NCBI GenBank assembly: GCA_964613235.1
Contig: CAZTGM010000051.1
Coordinates: forward strand, 1-12,988
DNA from: J005 sp964613235
GTDB lineage: Bacteria > Pseudomonadota > Zetaproteobacteria > Mariprofundales > Mariprofundaceae
Direction of reading: 5' to 3'
Length of the DNA stretch: 12,988 nucleotides
Shown here: in pieces, positions 6,668 through 12,988 of the stretch
Layout: every line of letters begins with the position of its first letter
Numbering within the stretch: the stretch's first letter is position 1
Notes under the pieces: generated by a model
The model's input: the letters and a program-made list of their open reading frames with translations, nothing else
What the model was told of the DNA's origin: nothing
Databases searched by the model: none
Translations under genes and position numbers: made by a program

Positions 6668-7893
6668 GATGCCTGCTCCAGCCAGCCCAGTGCCTTGAAC
6701 ACCGTGTTCATATCCTTATCACCCCTGCCGGACAGATTGATCAACACATGCTGGTCGCTGTCCATACCTGCAGCGATGCGCAAACCGGCAGCCAGTGCAT
6801 GGCTGGATTCCAGCGCCGGGATAATGCCCTCGCAGGCTGTCAGACGCTGAAATGCTACCAGTGCTTCATCATCGGTCGCCGCATCCAACTCCAGCTCCTG
6901 TGCATCGAGCATGGCGGCCAGTTCCGGCCCGACGCCGGGATAATCGAGTCCTGCCGAAATGCTGTGCGTGCCCTGAATCTGGCCGTCCTGATCTTCCAGC
7001 AGATAAGTCAGGTTGCCATGCAGGATGCCCGCTCGACCCTTGGCCAGTGAAGCCGCATGAGCGCCACCATCCAGACCGTAGCCGGCCGCTTCCACGGCCA
7101 CCAGGCGCACAGCATCATCTCGGAACGGATGCAACAGGCCCATGGCATTGGAACCGCCTCCGACACAGGCCACGGCAACATCCGGCAGACAGCCTGCCTG
7201 CTCCAGCATCTGCGCGCGCGCCTCCTGGCCGATCACAGCATGAAACTGACGCACCATCAACGGATAGGGGTGGGGGCCCGCCACCGTGCCAATGATGTAA
7301 AACGTATCCTCACAGGAAGCCACCCAGTCACGCAGAGCATCGTTCAGCGCATCTTTCAGTGTGGCCGTGCCCGAATCCACGGCAATGACATTGGCGCCCA
7401 ATAGTCGCATGCGCAGCACATTGGGCATCTGCCGTTCGACATCCTCGCGCCCCATGTATACATCGCACTGCATGCCGAACTTCGCCGCCACCGTGGCCGT
7501 GGCCACGCCATGCTGACCGGCACCGGTTTCAGCAATAACTCGCTTCTTGCCCATGCGTCGGGCCAGCAGGCCCTGGCCAATCGTATTGTTGATCTTGTGG
7601 GCGCCGGTATGCGTCAGGTCTTCGCGTTTCAGCCAGATCTGGGCGCCGCCATTTTCTCGCGACAGACGATCGGCATGGTATAGCGGCGTGGCGCGTCCGA
7701 CATAATGCTGCAACAATTGCATGCGTTCCTGCTGAAATGCCGGATCCTGCCAGGCTTCAAAAAAGGCCTCTTCCAGCGCTTTCAGCGGCCCCATCAGTGT
7801 TTCCGCTGCAAATCGGCCGCCATAGATGCCGAAATGCCCGTTGGCATCCGGAGCATGGGTAATGGTCATGTCATAAGGTGCGTTCGCGCTCAC
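6664..7893 (-). CDS. trpB: Tryptophan synthase beta chain
   Basis: TrpB is the PLP enzyme that joins indole with serine to give tryptophan, working as an alpha2-beta2 complex with TrpA. It has 409 residues from the chosen start. Visible are the PLP lysine in HTGAHKINN (Lys100), the catalytic Glu122 in AETGAGQHG, and the PLP phosphate loop GGGSNA (245-250). The N-terminus contains the family motif GIYGGRF. I chose the GTG at 7891-7893 because GGGAG, overlapping the trpF stop, lies about 5 nt upstream; the first in-frame ATG, eight codons later, has no visible Shine-Dalgarno. It begins 2 bp after trpF ends and overlaps trpA by 4 bp. The TrpB1 (trpA-linked) type fits this context. Confidence 0.97.
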   Translation of the reverse strand: MSANAPYDMTITHAPDANGHFGIYGGRFAAETLMGPLKALEEAFFEAWQDPAFQQERMQLLQHYVGRATPLYHADRLSRENGGAQIWLKREDLTHTGAHKINNTIGQGLLARRMGKKRVIAETGAGQHGVATATVAAKFGMQCDVYMGREDVERQMPNVLRMRLLGANVIAVDSGTATLKDALNDALRDWVASCEDTFYIIGTVAGPHPYPLMVRQFHAVIGQEARAQMLEQAGCLPDVAVACVGGGSNAMGLLHPFRDDAVRLVAVEAAGYGLDGGAHAASLAKGRAGILHGNLTYLLEDQDGQIQGTHSISAGLDYPGVGPELAAMLDAQELELDAATDDEALVAFQRLTACEGIIPALESSHALAAGLRIAAGMDSDQHVLINLSGRGDKDMNTVFKALGWLEQAS

Positions 7894-7895
7894 GG

Positions 7896-8555
7896 CTACT
7901 CCCTGCTGTTGTCTGCTGCATCGCCATCGTGTACGGCTTCGACAAATGCCTGCAGCTTGTTGCGGTCCTTGATACCGGGCGATGACTCCACGCCGGAGGA
8001 TACATCCACAGCAAACCAGCGACGCACGGCCATGGCCTGGCGAACATTAGCGGCATGCAGGCCGCCGGCAAGAATCACAGGATATTCATGAGTAAAACCA
8101 TCGAGCAGGGACCAGTCAAAATTTTTGCCGGTACCGCCGTAAACTCCGGCTGGCGCCTTCGTATCAAGCAATACGGCACACGAATAGCGTTGTGCCTGCT
8201 GTAAATCCTCCCGGGTTGCAACATGAATGGCCTTGGTCACGCGTCGCGATTGCGCTTCGCAAAACTCCGGACTTTCATCGCCATGCAATTGCACCACGCC
8301 CAGCGGACAATACTCCAGCACACGATCGATTTCGTTCTGATCGGGATTGACGAACAGGCCGACGGCCGATACAAACGGCGGCAACTGGCGAATAATGGCT
8401 GCCGCTTTCATCGGCTCGATATAGCGCGGTGATTTCTCGTAAAAAACAAAACCCACGGCATCAATGCCCAGCGCAGAGGCATCCAGTGCATCCTGCAGAC
8501 GGGTGATACCGCAAACCTTGATACGTGTTCTCGGGAACAGGGAAGCTTCACTCAT
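7896..8555 (-). CDS. trpF: Phosphoribosylanthranilate isomerase
   Basis: TrpF isomerises N-(5-phosphoribosyl)anthranilate to the carboxyphenylamino-deoxyribulose phosphate, the third step of the tryptophan branch. It is a stand-alone TIM barrel of 219 residues, not fused to TrpC. Catalytic residues are in IKVCGIT (Cys15, general base) and LLDTKAP (Asp131, general acid). Phosphate-binding segments GGTGKNFDW, ILAGGL and DVSSGVESSPGIKD are present. It is the first gene of the minus-strand block and diverges from argD. The ATG at 8555 precedes the family core by the usual short lead but has only a weak ribosome site. Confidence 0.96.
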   Translation of the reverse strand: MSEASLFPRTRIKVCGITRLQDALDASALGIDAVGFVFYEKSPRYIEPMKAAAIIRQLPPFVSAVGLFVNPDQNEIDRVLEYCPLGVVQLHGDESPEFCEAQSRRVTKAIHVATREDLQQAQRYSCAVLLDTKAPAGVYGGTGKNFDWSLLDGFTHEYPVILAGGLHAANVRQAMAVRRWFAVDVSSGVESSPGIKDRNKLQAFVEAVHDGDAADNSRE

Positions 8556-8668
8556 TGCAGCATGCTAGCCGGATTTTTTGATCAGGGCACGTATCGGTTT
8601 ACTCCCTGTCTGCTGCCATTGTGTGTAAAATGGGTGCGTATTGCGTCACAAACCGTACAATTCAGCCG
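8556..8668. promoter_or_regulatory. Divergent control region between trpF and argD
   Basis: These 113 bp separate the start codons of the trp-acc-fol block (leftward) and the arg block (rightward), so promoters for one or both should lie here. TAAAAT at 8626-8631 is a possible -10 box for argD, but the hexamer 17 nt upstream (TCCCTG) is a poor -35. Leftward, TTGTGA and TTTACA about 16 nt apart on the minus strand are a weak candidate for trpF. I see no run of tryptophan codons with competing hairpins, so no classic trp attenuator. I also see no convincing ARG box (TGAAT-A/T-ATTCA). Promoter positions are tentative. Confidence 0.35.
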
Positions 8669-9847
8669 ATGAACGCTTTAATGCCAAATTATGCCCGCTT
8701 TCCGCTGACGCTGGTACGCGGCAGCGGCAGTCGGGTATGGGACAATCAGGGCCACGAATACCTGGATTTTGTGGCCGGCATTGCCGTCAACACCCTGGGT
8801 CATGCGCACCCGGCACTGACCGCCGCCATTGCCGAGCAGGCCGGAACCATGCTGCACTGCTCCAATCTCTACCATATCCCGCTGCAACAGCAGCTGGCGG
8901 AAACATTGTGCCGCCTGTCCGGCCTGGACGGTGCATTTTTTTGCAATTCCGGCGCTGAAGCCAACGAAGCCGCCATCAAACTGGCACGCAAATATTTCCA
9001 TGACCAGGACTCATCTCGCCGCACCATTATTACCGCCACGGCCTCCTTCCACGGTCGCACCATGCTGACGCTGACGGCCACCGGGCAGGACAAAGTCAAA
9101 CAGGGGTTTGACCCGTTGCCGACAGGCTTTACGCATGTGCCGCTCAATGATATCGATACGCTGGCAAACACCATTGACGATCATACGGCAGCTATTCTTC
9201 TGGAGCCATTGCAGGGCGAAGGTGGCGTCAATATCGCCGATGCATCCTATCTGCAAGCCGTGCGCAAACTGTGCGACGAGCATGGCCTACTGCTTATCCT
9301 TGATGAAGTGCAGACCGGCATCGGCCGAACCGGCAGCATGTTTGCTTTTGAACAGGCAAACATCCGGCCGGATATCCTGACCCTGGCCAAGGGACTGGGC
9401 GGCGGCGTCCCCATCGGCGCCATGCTGGCTACGGCCAATGTCGCCGCATCCTTCGGGCCTGGCAGTCATGGTTCCACGTTTGGCGGCAATCCGTTGTCCT
9501 GTCGTTCAGCACTGACCGTGCTGGATGTCATCGAACAGCAACAGTTACTGCCGCATGTAAGACAATGCGGCGAACGCCTGCAGGCAGGTCTGCGCAGGCT
9601 GCAAGCCCGTTTTCCACTTGTGGCCGAGGTGCGCGGATGCGGCCTGCTGCAGGGCATTGCCCTGCATGAAGCCTGCGCTGGCGATATGATTCGTACTGCC
9701 CAGGCCGAAGGGCTGCTGATTCTTTCCGCCGGCCCGACGGTTGTGCGCCTGATTCCGGCACTGAATATTAGCCATGCGGATATCGACGAAGGTCTGCGCC
9801 GTCTTGCGCAGGCACTGGCACAGGTGTCCGCCGGAGATAAGACATGA
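8669..9847 (+). CDS. argD: Acetylornithine aminotransferase
   Basis: ArgD transfers an amino group from glutamate to N-acetylglutamate semialdehyde in ornithine synthesis; the same family can act on succinyl-diaminopimelate. It is a class III PLP aminotransferase with 392 residues from the chosen ATG. Visible: GIAVNTLGHAHP near the N-terminus, CNSGAEANE (PLP phosphate, about 92-100), the FHGRT motif, DEVQTGIGRTG (Asp212 pairs with the PLP ring nitrogen) and the PLP lysine in TLAKGLGGG (Lys241). An upstream GTG at 8621 is in frame but would add 16 residues unlike the family, so the start is MNALMPNYARFPL; a second ATG four codons on is also possible. The stop overlaps argF by 4 bp. Confidence 0.94.
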   Translation: MNALMPNYARFPLTLVRGSGSRVWDNQGHEYLDFVAGIAVNTLGHAHPALTAAIAEQAGTMLHCSNLYHIPLQQQLAETLCRLSGLDGAFFCNSGAEANEAAIKLARKYFHDQDSSRRTIITATASFHGRTMLTLTATGQDKVKQGFDPLPTGFTHVPLNDIDTLANTIDDHTAAILLEPLQGEGGVNIADASYLQAVRKLCDEHGLLLILDEVQTGIGRTGSMFAFEQANIRPDILTLAKGLGGGVPIGAMLATANVAASFGPGSHGSTFGGNPLSCRSALTVLDVIEQQQLLPHVRQCGERLQAGLRRLQARFPLVAEVRGCGLLQGIALHEACAGDMIRTAQAEGLLILSAGPTVVRLIPALNISHADIDEGLRRLAQALAQVSAGDKT

Positions 9848-10755
9848 GACATTTTCTGACCCTGCTCGATATTTCACCGCAGGAAGCACGCCATATCCTC
9901 AATCGGGCAGGCAAACTGAAACGTAAACAGAAGGAGGGGCGTCCGCACCACGTACTGGAAGGCAAAACGCTGGGCATGATTTTCGACAAGGCCAGCACGC
10001 GCACCCGCGTTTCCTTTGAAGTCGGCATGTTTCAGCTGGGCGGGCATGCGCTGTTCCTGCATTCGGGGATGACACAGCTGGGGCGAGGCGAACCGATCGA
10101 AGATGCCGCTCGTGTGCTCTCCGGCATGGTTGATATCATCACCATTCGTACGTTCGGACACGAAATCGTCCAGCGTTTCGCCGAATATTCGCAGGTTCCT
10201 GTCATCAATGCGCTCACTGATCTGACGCATCCCTGCCAGATTCTGGCCGATGTATTCACCTACGAGGAACATCGTGGCGACATTGCAGGCAAAACCGTGG
10301 CCTGGATCGGCGATGGCAACAATATGGCCCATTCGTGGATCAACGGTGCGGTAACCTTCGGCTACCGCCTGCATATTGCCAGCCCAGCCGGTTATGAGCC
10401 GGATGCGAAACTGCTTGCAGCTGCACGGGATCTGGGGGCGGATGTCTCACTCTCGCACGATCCTGGAGCTGCTGCCGAAAATGCGGATCTGGTAACCACC
10501 GATGTATGGGCATCTATGGGCCAGGAAGACGAGCAAAACATTCGCGAGCAAGCTTTTGCCGGCTTCATGGTCGATGACACCATCATGGCCTGTGCCCGGC
10601 CCGATGCACTGTTCATGCATTGTCTTCCCGCTCATCGCGGTGAAGAAGTAGCTGCCAGCGTCATCGACGGGCCACAATCGGTCGTCTGGCAGGAGGCGGA
10701 AAATCGGCTGCATGCGCAAAAAGCACTGCTGGAGTTCCTGCTAACACAGCAGTAG
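9844..10755 (+). CDS. argF: Ornithine carbamoyltransferase
   Basis: ArgF makes citrulline from ornithine and carbamoyl phosphate (anabolic arginine pathway, cytoplasm, usually a trimer). It has 303 residues, typical of the family. Visible are the carbamoyl-phosphate motif STRTRVSFE (from residue 51), HPCQ (129-132), the ornithine-side segment VAWIGDGNNMAHSW, and HCLPAHRGEEV (HCLP at 259-262). The start ATG overlaps the argD stop and has GGAGATAAG just upstream. Between argD and argG it should serve biosynthesis rather than the arginine-deiminase pathway. Confidence 0.97.
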   Translation: MRHFLTLLDISPQEARHILNRAGKLKRKQKEGRPHHVLEGKTLGMIFDKASTRTRVSFEVGMFQLGGHALFLHSGMTQLGRGEPIEDAARVLSGMVDIITIRTFGHEIVQRFAEYSQVPVINALTDLTHPCQILADVFTYEEHRGDIAGKTVAWIGDGNNMAHSWINGAVTFGYRLHIASPAGYEPDAKLLAAARDLGADVSLSHDPGAAAENADLVTTDVWASMGQEDEQNIREQAFAGFMVDDTIMACARPDALFMHCLPAHRGEEVAASVIDGPQSVVWQEAENRLHAQKALLEFLLTQQ

Positions 10756-10757
10756 AT

Positions 10758-10782
10758 CATGGCACGACCGGCCTGTGCCATG
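10758..10782 (+). other. Stem-loop between argF and argG
   Basis: A perfect 8-bp stem, CATGGCAC (10758-10765) with GTGCCATG (10775-10782), encloses a 9-nt loop and starts 3 nt after the argF stop. No T-run follows, so it is not a standard intrinsic terminator. It may act as an mRNA 3'-end stabiliser or processing site that sets argG levels apart from argDF, or as a protein-binding dyad. Function is inference. Confidence 0.55.
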
Positions 10783-10818
10783 TAGGCTTCGGCCAATTTT
10801 GAGCAATGGGGATTTGAA

Positions 10819-12048
10819 ATGTCGCATCCTGAAGTAACAAAGACGGTACTGGCCTATTCCGGCGGGCTGGACACCTCCATTATTCTCAAATGGCTGCAGG
10901 AAACCTACGACTGTGAGGTTATCACCTTCACGGCCGACCTGGGACAGGGTGAAGAAGTGGAGGATGCCCGCGCCAAGGCGGAGGCCTGCGGTGTATCGTC
11001 CATCTATATCGAGGATTTGCGCGAGGAATTCGTGCGCGATTACGTCTTTCCGATGTTCCGTGCCAATGCCATTTATGAAGGTGAATATCTGCTGGGGACT
11101 TCCATTGCGCGACCACTGATCGCCAAGCGCATGATCGAAATCGCCGAAGCGGAAGGCGCCGATGCCGTATCCCATGGCGCAACGGGCAAAGGCAATGATC
11201 AGGTACGCTTTGAACTGGGCTTTTACACCCTGAAACCCGATGTCAAAGTCATCGCGCCATGGCGTGAATGGGACATGGTCTCCCGCGAAGACATGCTCAA
11301 TTATGCCGAAACGCATGGCATTCCGGTTGAACGCAAGCGCGAAGGCTCCAAATCTCCGTATTCGATGGATGCCAATATGCTGCATATCTCCTATGAAGGC
11401 TACGATCTGGAAGACCCTTGGTGTGAGCCCTCGGAAAGCATGTGGCGCTGGTCGGTTGCACCGGAACAGGCACCGGATGAAGCGGAATACCTCGAGCTGA
11501 GGTATCAGGGCGGCGATATCGTCGCCATCAATGGTGAGGCCATGTCGCCGGCACAGGTACTGGCTCGACTGAATGCCATCGGCGGCAAACACGGCATCGG
11601 TCGCATCGACATCGTTGAAAATCGCTTTGTCGGCATGAAATCGCGCGGCTGCTATGAAACGCCGGGGGGTACGATCATGCTCAAGGCGCACCGGGCCATC
11701 GAGTCGATCACGCTGGATCGAGAAGTCGCTCATCTGAAGGATGAACTGATGCCGCGCTATGCCAAGCTGATCTATAACGGCTACTGGTTCGCACCGGAAA
11801 CAGTTATGATGCAAAAAATGATCGATGCCTCGCAAGCCACAGTGAACGGCGACGTACGCCTGAAACTGTATAAAGGCAATGTCATGGTCGTCGGGCGACG
11901 TTCCGAACAGTCGCTGTTCGATGAACGTCTGTGCACCTTCGAGGATGATGAAGGCGCCTACGATCAGCGCGATGCCGGCGGCTTTATCAAACTCAATGCC
12001 CTGCGCCTGCGCATGGCAGCCTTTGCCGGCCGAACCCTCGGCGGATAA
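10819..12048 (+). CDS. argG: Argininosuccinate synthase
   Basis: ArgG condenses citrulline and aspartate using ATP to form argininosuccinate, the step after ArgF. It has 409 residues, in the usual range for the family. The N-type ATP pyrophosphatase P-loop YSGGLDTS is at residues 13-20. It is followed by EVITFTADLGQGEE, the citrulline/aspartate-binding HGATGKGNDQVRFE and SMDANMLHISYEG. The C-terminal domain includes GRIDIVENRFVGMKSRG and YETPGGTI. The ATG start has GGGGA about 6 nt upstream. It lies 63 bp downstream of argF, which contains a stem-loop. No argH is present in the window. Confidence 0.97.
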   Translation: MSHPEVTKTVLAYSGGLDTSIILKWLQETYDCEVITFTADLGQGEEVEDARAKAEACGVSSIYIEDLREEFVRDYVFPMFRANAIYEGEYLLGTSIARPLIAKRMIEIAEAEGADAVSHGATGKGNDQVRFELGFYTLKPDVKVIAPWREWDMVSREDMLNYAETHGIPVERKREGSKSPYSMDANMLHISYEGYDLEDPWCEPSESMWRWSVAPEQAPDEAEYLELRYQGGDIVAINGEAMSPAQVLARLNAIGGKHGIGRIDIVENRFVGMKSRGCYETPGGTIMLKAHRAIESITLDREVAHLKDELMPRYAKLIYNGYWFAPETVMMQKMIDASQATVNGDVRLKLYKGNVMVVGRRSEQSLFDERLCTFEDDEGAYDQRDAGGFIKLNALRLRMAAFAGRTLGG

Positions 12049-12057
12049 TCATTGCAC

Positions 12058-12078
12058 ATACGGTCTGGCAGACCGTAT
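12058..12078 (+). terminator. Inverted repeat after argG, possible terminator
   Basis: ATACGGTCT (12058-12066) and AGACCGTAT (12070-12078) form a perfect 9-bp stem with a 3-nt loop (or a near-perfect dyad), 10 nt after the argG stop. The next T-run (TTTTTT, 12099-12104) is 20 nt further on, too far for a classic intrinsic terminator. It probably marks the end of the arg transcript, but a regulator-binding dyad for the next gene is possible. Confidence 0.45.
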
Positions 12079-12115
12079 AACGTCATACCCAAAAGTGGTT
12101 TTTTCAGCAAGGATG

Positions 12116-12124
12116 TGCTCTAAT
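12116..12124 (+). promoter_or_regulatory. Possible extended -10 promoter for the Yip1-family gene
   Basis: TGCTCTAAT is an extended -10 box (TG, one base, then TCTAAT, which matches TATAAT at five of six bases), 33 nt upstream of the chosen start. There is no good -35 at the proper distance, which extended -10 promoters tolerate. It lies downstream of the argG inverted repeat, so the gene may have its own transcript. Confidence 0.35.
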
Positions 12125-12156
12125 AGAGATGTGATCCGTGCATGGGGAGTCTGAGC

Positions 12157-12717
12157 ATGAGCGAATACTTTCATCGAAAAAACTGGGTTGATTCCTATAT
12201 CGCCACGACTCGTGATTTGTTGTTAAAACCCGGCGAGTTTTTCGCCGCTCTGCCCGAAACTGAACATTATACCAACAGCATGCTGTTTCTGATCATCACC
12301 GTCTCTGTGCCAACACTCATCATTGCACTGGGCACGCTCGGCGCCTCCCTGCTGGTGGCACCGCTGGTCTGGCTGATGGTGCTTGCCGGCGCCTGGCTAT
12401 GGGCCTGGTATATGCAATGGGCCGTACGCGTCTGCTGCAAAATCAGACTAACAACCGTTCAGGCCTTCCAGATTTGCAGTTACGCCAATATGCCCCAGCT
12501 GCTGGTCTGGGTGCCCCTGCTCAATGCTGTCACCGGCATCTGGTCGCTGGCGCTAATGTGGATAGGTTTGACGCGCAGCGTGGGTGTAAGCAGCGGAAAG
12601 GCGCTGGCCATTCTGCTGATTCCCTTCCTGCTGATTATGATCAGTGGCAGCATTCTGATAGCACTGCTAATGACCTATGCCGCCCAGAATGGTATTTCCG
12701 TGCCGGAAGTACTTTAG
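12157..12717 (+). CDS. Yip1-family (YIP1 domain) integral membrane protein
   Basis: This 186-residue membrane protein resembles the bacterial Yip1-domain family, whose biochemical role is not established. The N-terminus is typical: a short soluble lead with RDLLLKPGEFFAALPE (about residues 19-34). About five hydrophobic segments follow: LFLIITVSVPTLIIAL, then the next from LLVAPLVWLMVLAGAW, then one around PQLLVWVPLLNAVTGI continuing WSLALMWIGL, and the last from ALAILLIPFLLIMISG. The family-like pattern YANMPQLLVWVP...N...GIWSL is clear. I chose ATG 12157 because GGGGAG lies 8 nt upstream; that box includes the earlier in-frame ATG 12142. The stop TAG (12715-12717) consists of the TA target plus the first base of the adjacent insertion-like element, so the original C-terminus may have been different. 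Confidence 0.82.
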   Translation: MSEYFHRKNWVDSYIATTRDLLLKPGEFFAALPETEHYTNSMLFLIITVSVPTLIIALGTLGASLLVAPLVWLMVLAGAWLWAWYMQWAVRVCCKIRLTTVQAFQICSYANMPQLLVWVPLLNAVTGIWSLALMWIGLTRSVGVSSGKALAILLIPFLLIMISGSILIALLMTYAAQNGISVPEVL

Positions 12718-12985
12718 AGTGTGTTCACGCTAATTTTGATGACGGCGATTCGTCCATTTTCTGATTTTGCAAGGCTTTGCGGGCGCCGCATACTTGTTGC
12801 ACCTAAGAACAAAATAACGCAGCAAGACGGAAAAATGGCCAATTCTTGATAGGTTGCTGCTTCAAATGAAGCCAATCGAGGCGCGAGCGGTGAAGTTTGG
12901 TGACTCCAAATGAATTGCGCGCAACGCCGAGTGGCTTCATTTGAAGCAGCAACGCCAACAACCAAATTGGCGTGAACACGTCCTA
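12715..12985. mobile_element. 267-bp MITE-like element flanked by TA
   Basis: The element spans 12717-12983, with TA at 12715-12716 and 12984-12985. The two ends are inverted repeats of about 31 bp that agree at 23 positions, sharing the core GTGTTCACGC and then AATTT. The inside has no recognisable transposase gene. A minus-strand frame of 83 codons (TTG start at 12965, stop at 12714) runs almost end to end but has no domain I know and ends in the terminal repeat, so I treat it as fortuitous. A perfect 22-bp inverted repeat lies near the right end. The TA duplication fits Tc1/mariner-IS630-like or some IS5-group elements; I cannot name the parent. It begins within the stop codon of the Yip1-family gene. 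Confidence 0.74.
12853..12953. repeat. Perfect 22-bp inverted repeat inside the second element
   Basis: The arms 12853-12874 and 12932-12953 are exact reverse complements separated by 57 nt. Each arm is itself nearly palindromic around GCTTCAAATGAAGC, so each can fold alone or pair with the other. The right arm directly adjoins the right terminal inverted repeat. Such nested symmetry suggests protein binding or RNA folding of the element; function is inference. Confidence 0.85.
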
Positions 12986-12988
12986 ATA

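Noticed and set aside
6218..6850. Plus-strand open frame of 210 codons opposite trpA and the trpB end
   Set aside because: It is a shadow of the trp genes with no ribosome site or family features.
8556..8668. trp leader peptide/attenuator or ArgR operator
   Set aside because: No tandem Trp codons in a short leader with competing stems and no convincing ARG-box symmetry could be found.
10741..11835. Long minus-strand open frame of 364 codons opposite argG
   Set aside because: It lies entirely antisense to argF/argG, has no recognisable domain, and is rich in His, Phe and Arg as expected from the complement of a GC-biased gene.
12714..12965. Minus-strand 83-codon frame spanning the second element
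   Set aside because: It needs a TTG start inside the terminal repeat, contains both arms of the 22-bp inverted repeat and ends in the other terminal repeat, so it is most simply a chance frame.

Overview
This looks like chromosomal DNA from a beta- or gammaproteobacterium with moderate GC content. The assignment rests on gene order (trpF-trpB-trpA-accD-folC, as in Xanthomonas-like and related genomes, and argD-argF-argG) and on protein character. I cannot name a genus. Almost everything coding is housekeeping amino-acid, fatty-acid or folate metabolism. I found no phage, CRISPR array, tRNA or rRNA.

Layout. 1-2357 (+): the 3' half of ilvB, then ilvN overlapping it by 4 bp (both acetohydroxyacid synthase subunits), then a cation-diffusion-facilitator membrane protein. 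2358-2794: a 437-nt stretch without an intact gene that carries the decayed C-terminal end of an IS30-type transposase. 2795-3511 (+): a small protein with an N-terminal SEC-C zinc motif and unknown function. 3512-3757: a non-coding insertion-like element. 3758-8555 (-): a five-gene block read trpF, trpB, trpA, accD, folC, covering late tryptophan synthesis, the carboxyltransferase beta subunit of acetyl-CoA carboxylase, and folylpolyglutamate/dihydrofolate synthase. 8556-8668: divergent control region. 8669-12048 (+): argD, argF, argG, consecutive steps from N-acetylornithine towards arginine. 12157-12717 (+): a Yip1-family membrane protein. 12717-12983: a second insertion-like element.

How the genes work together. 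IlvB and IlvN form one enzyme. TrpF makes the precursor of indole-glycerol phosphate, and TrpA/TrpB form tryptophan synthase. ArgD and ArgG lie on either side of the ornithine carbamoyltransferase ArgF in the arginine pathway. Tight spacing (4-bp overlaps ilvB/ilvN, trpB/trpA and argD/argF; 22 bp accD/folC) implies co-transcription.

The part worth a second look is the small non-coding elements. A 246-bp element with terminal inverted repeats sits between two copies of CTAG. One CTAG is the stop of the SEC-C gene on the + strand, the other is the stop of folC on the - strand. Removing the element and one CTAG leaves a single palindromic CTAG that would end both convergent genes. A second, 267-bp element with about 31-bp terminal inverted repeats, flanked by TA, begins inside the stop codon of the Yip1-family gene and contains a perfect 22-bp inverted repeat. 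A run of ten G/C pairs inside folC is a possible slippage site. I found no new multi-gene system.
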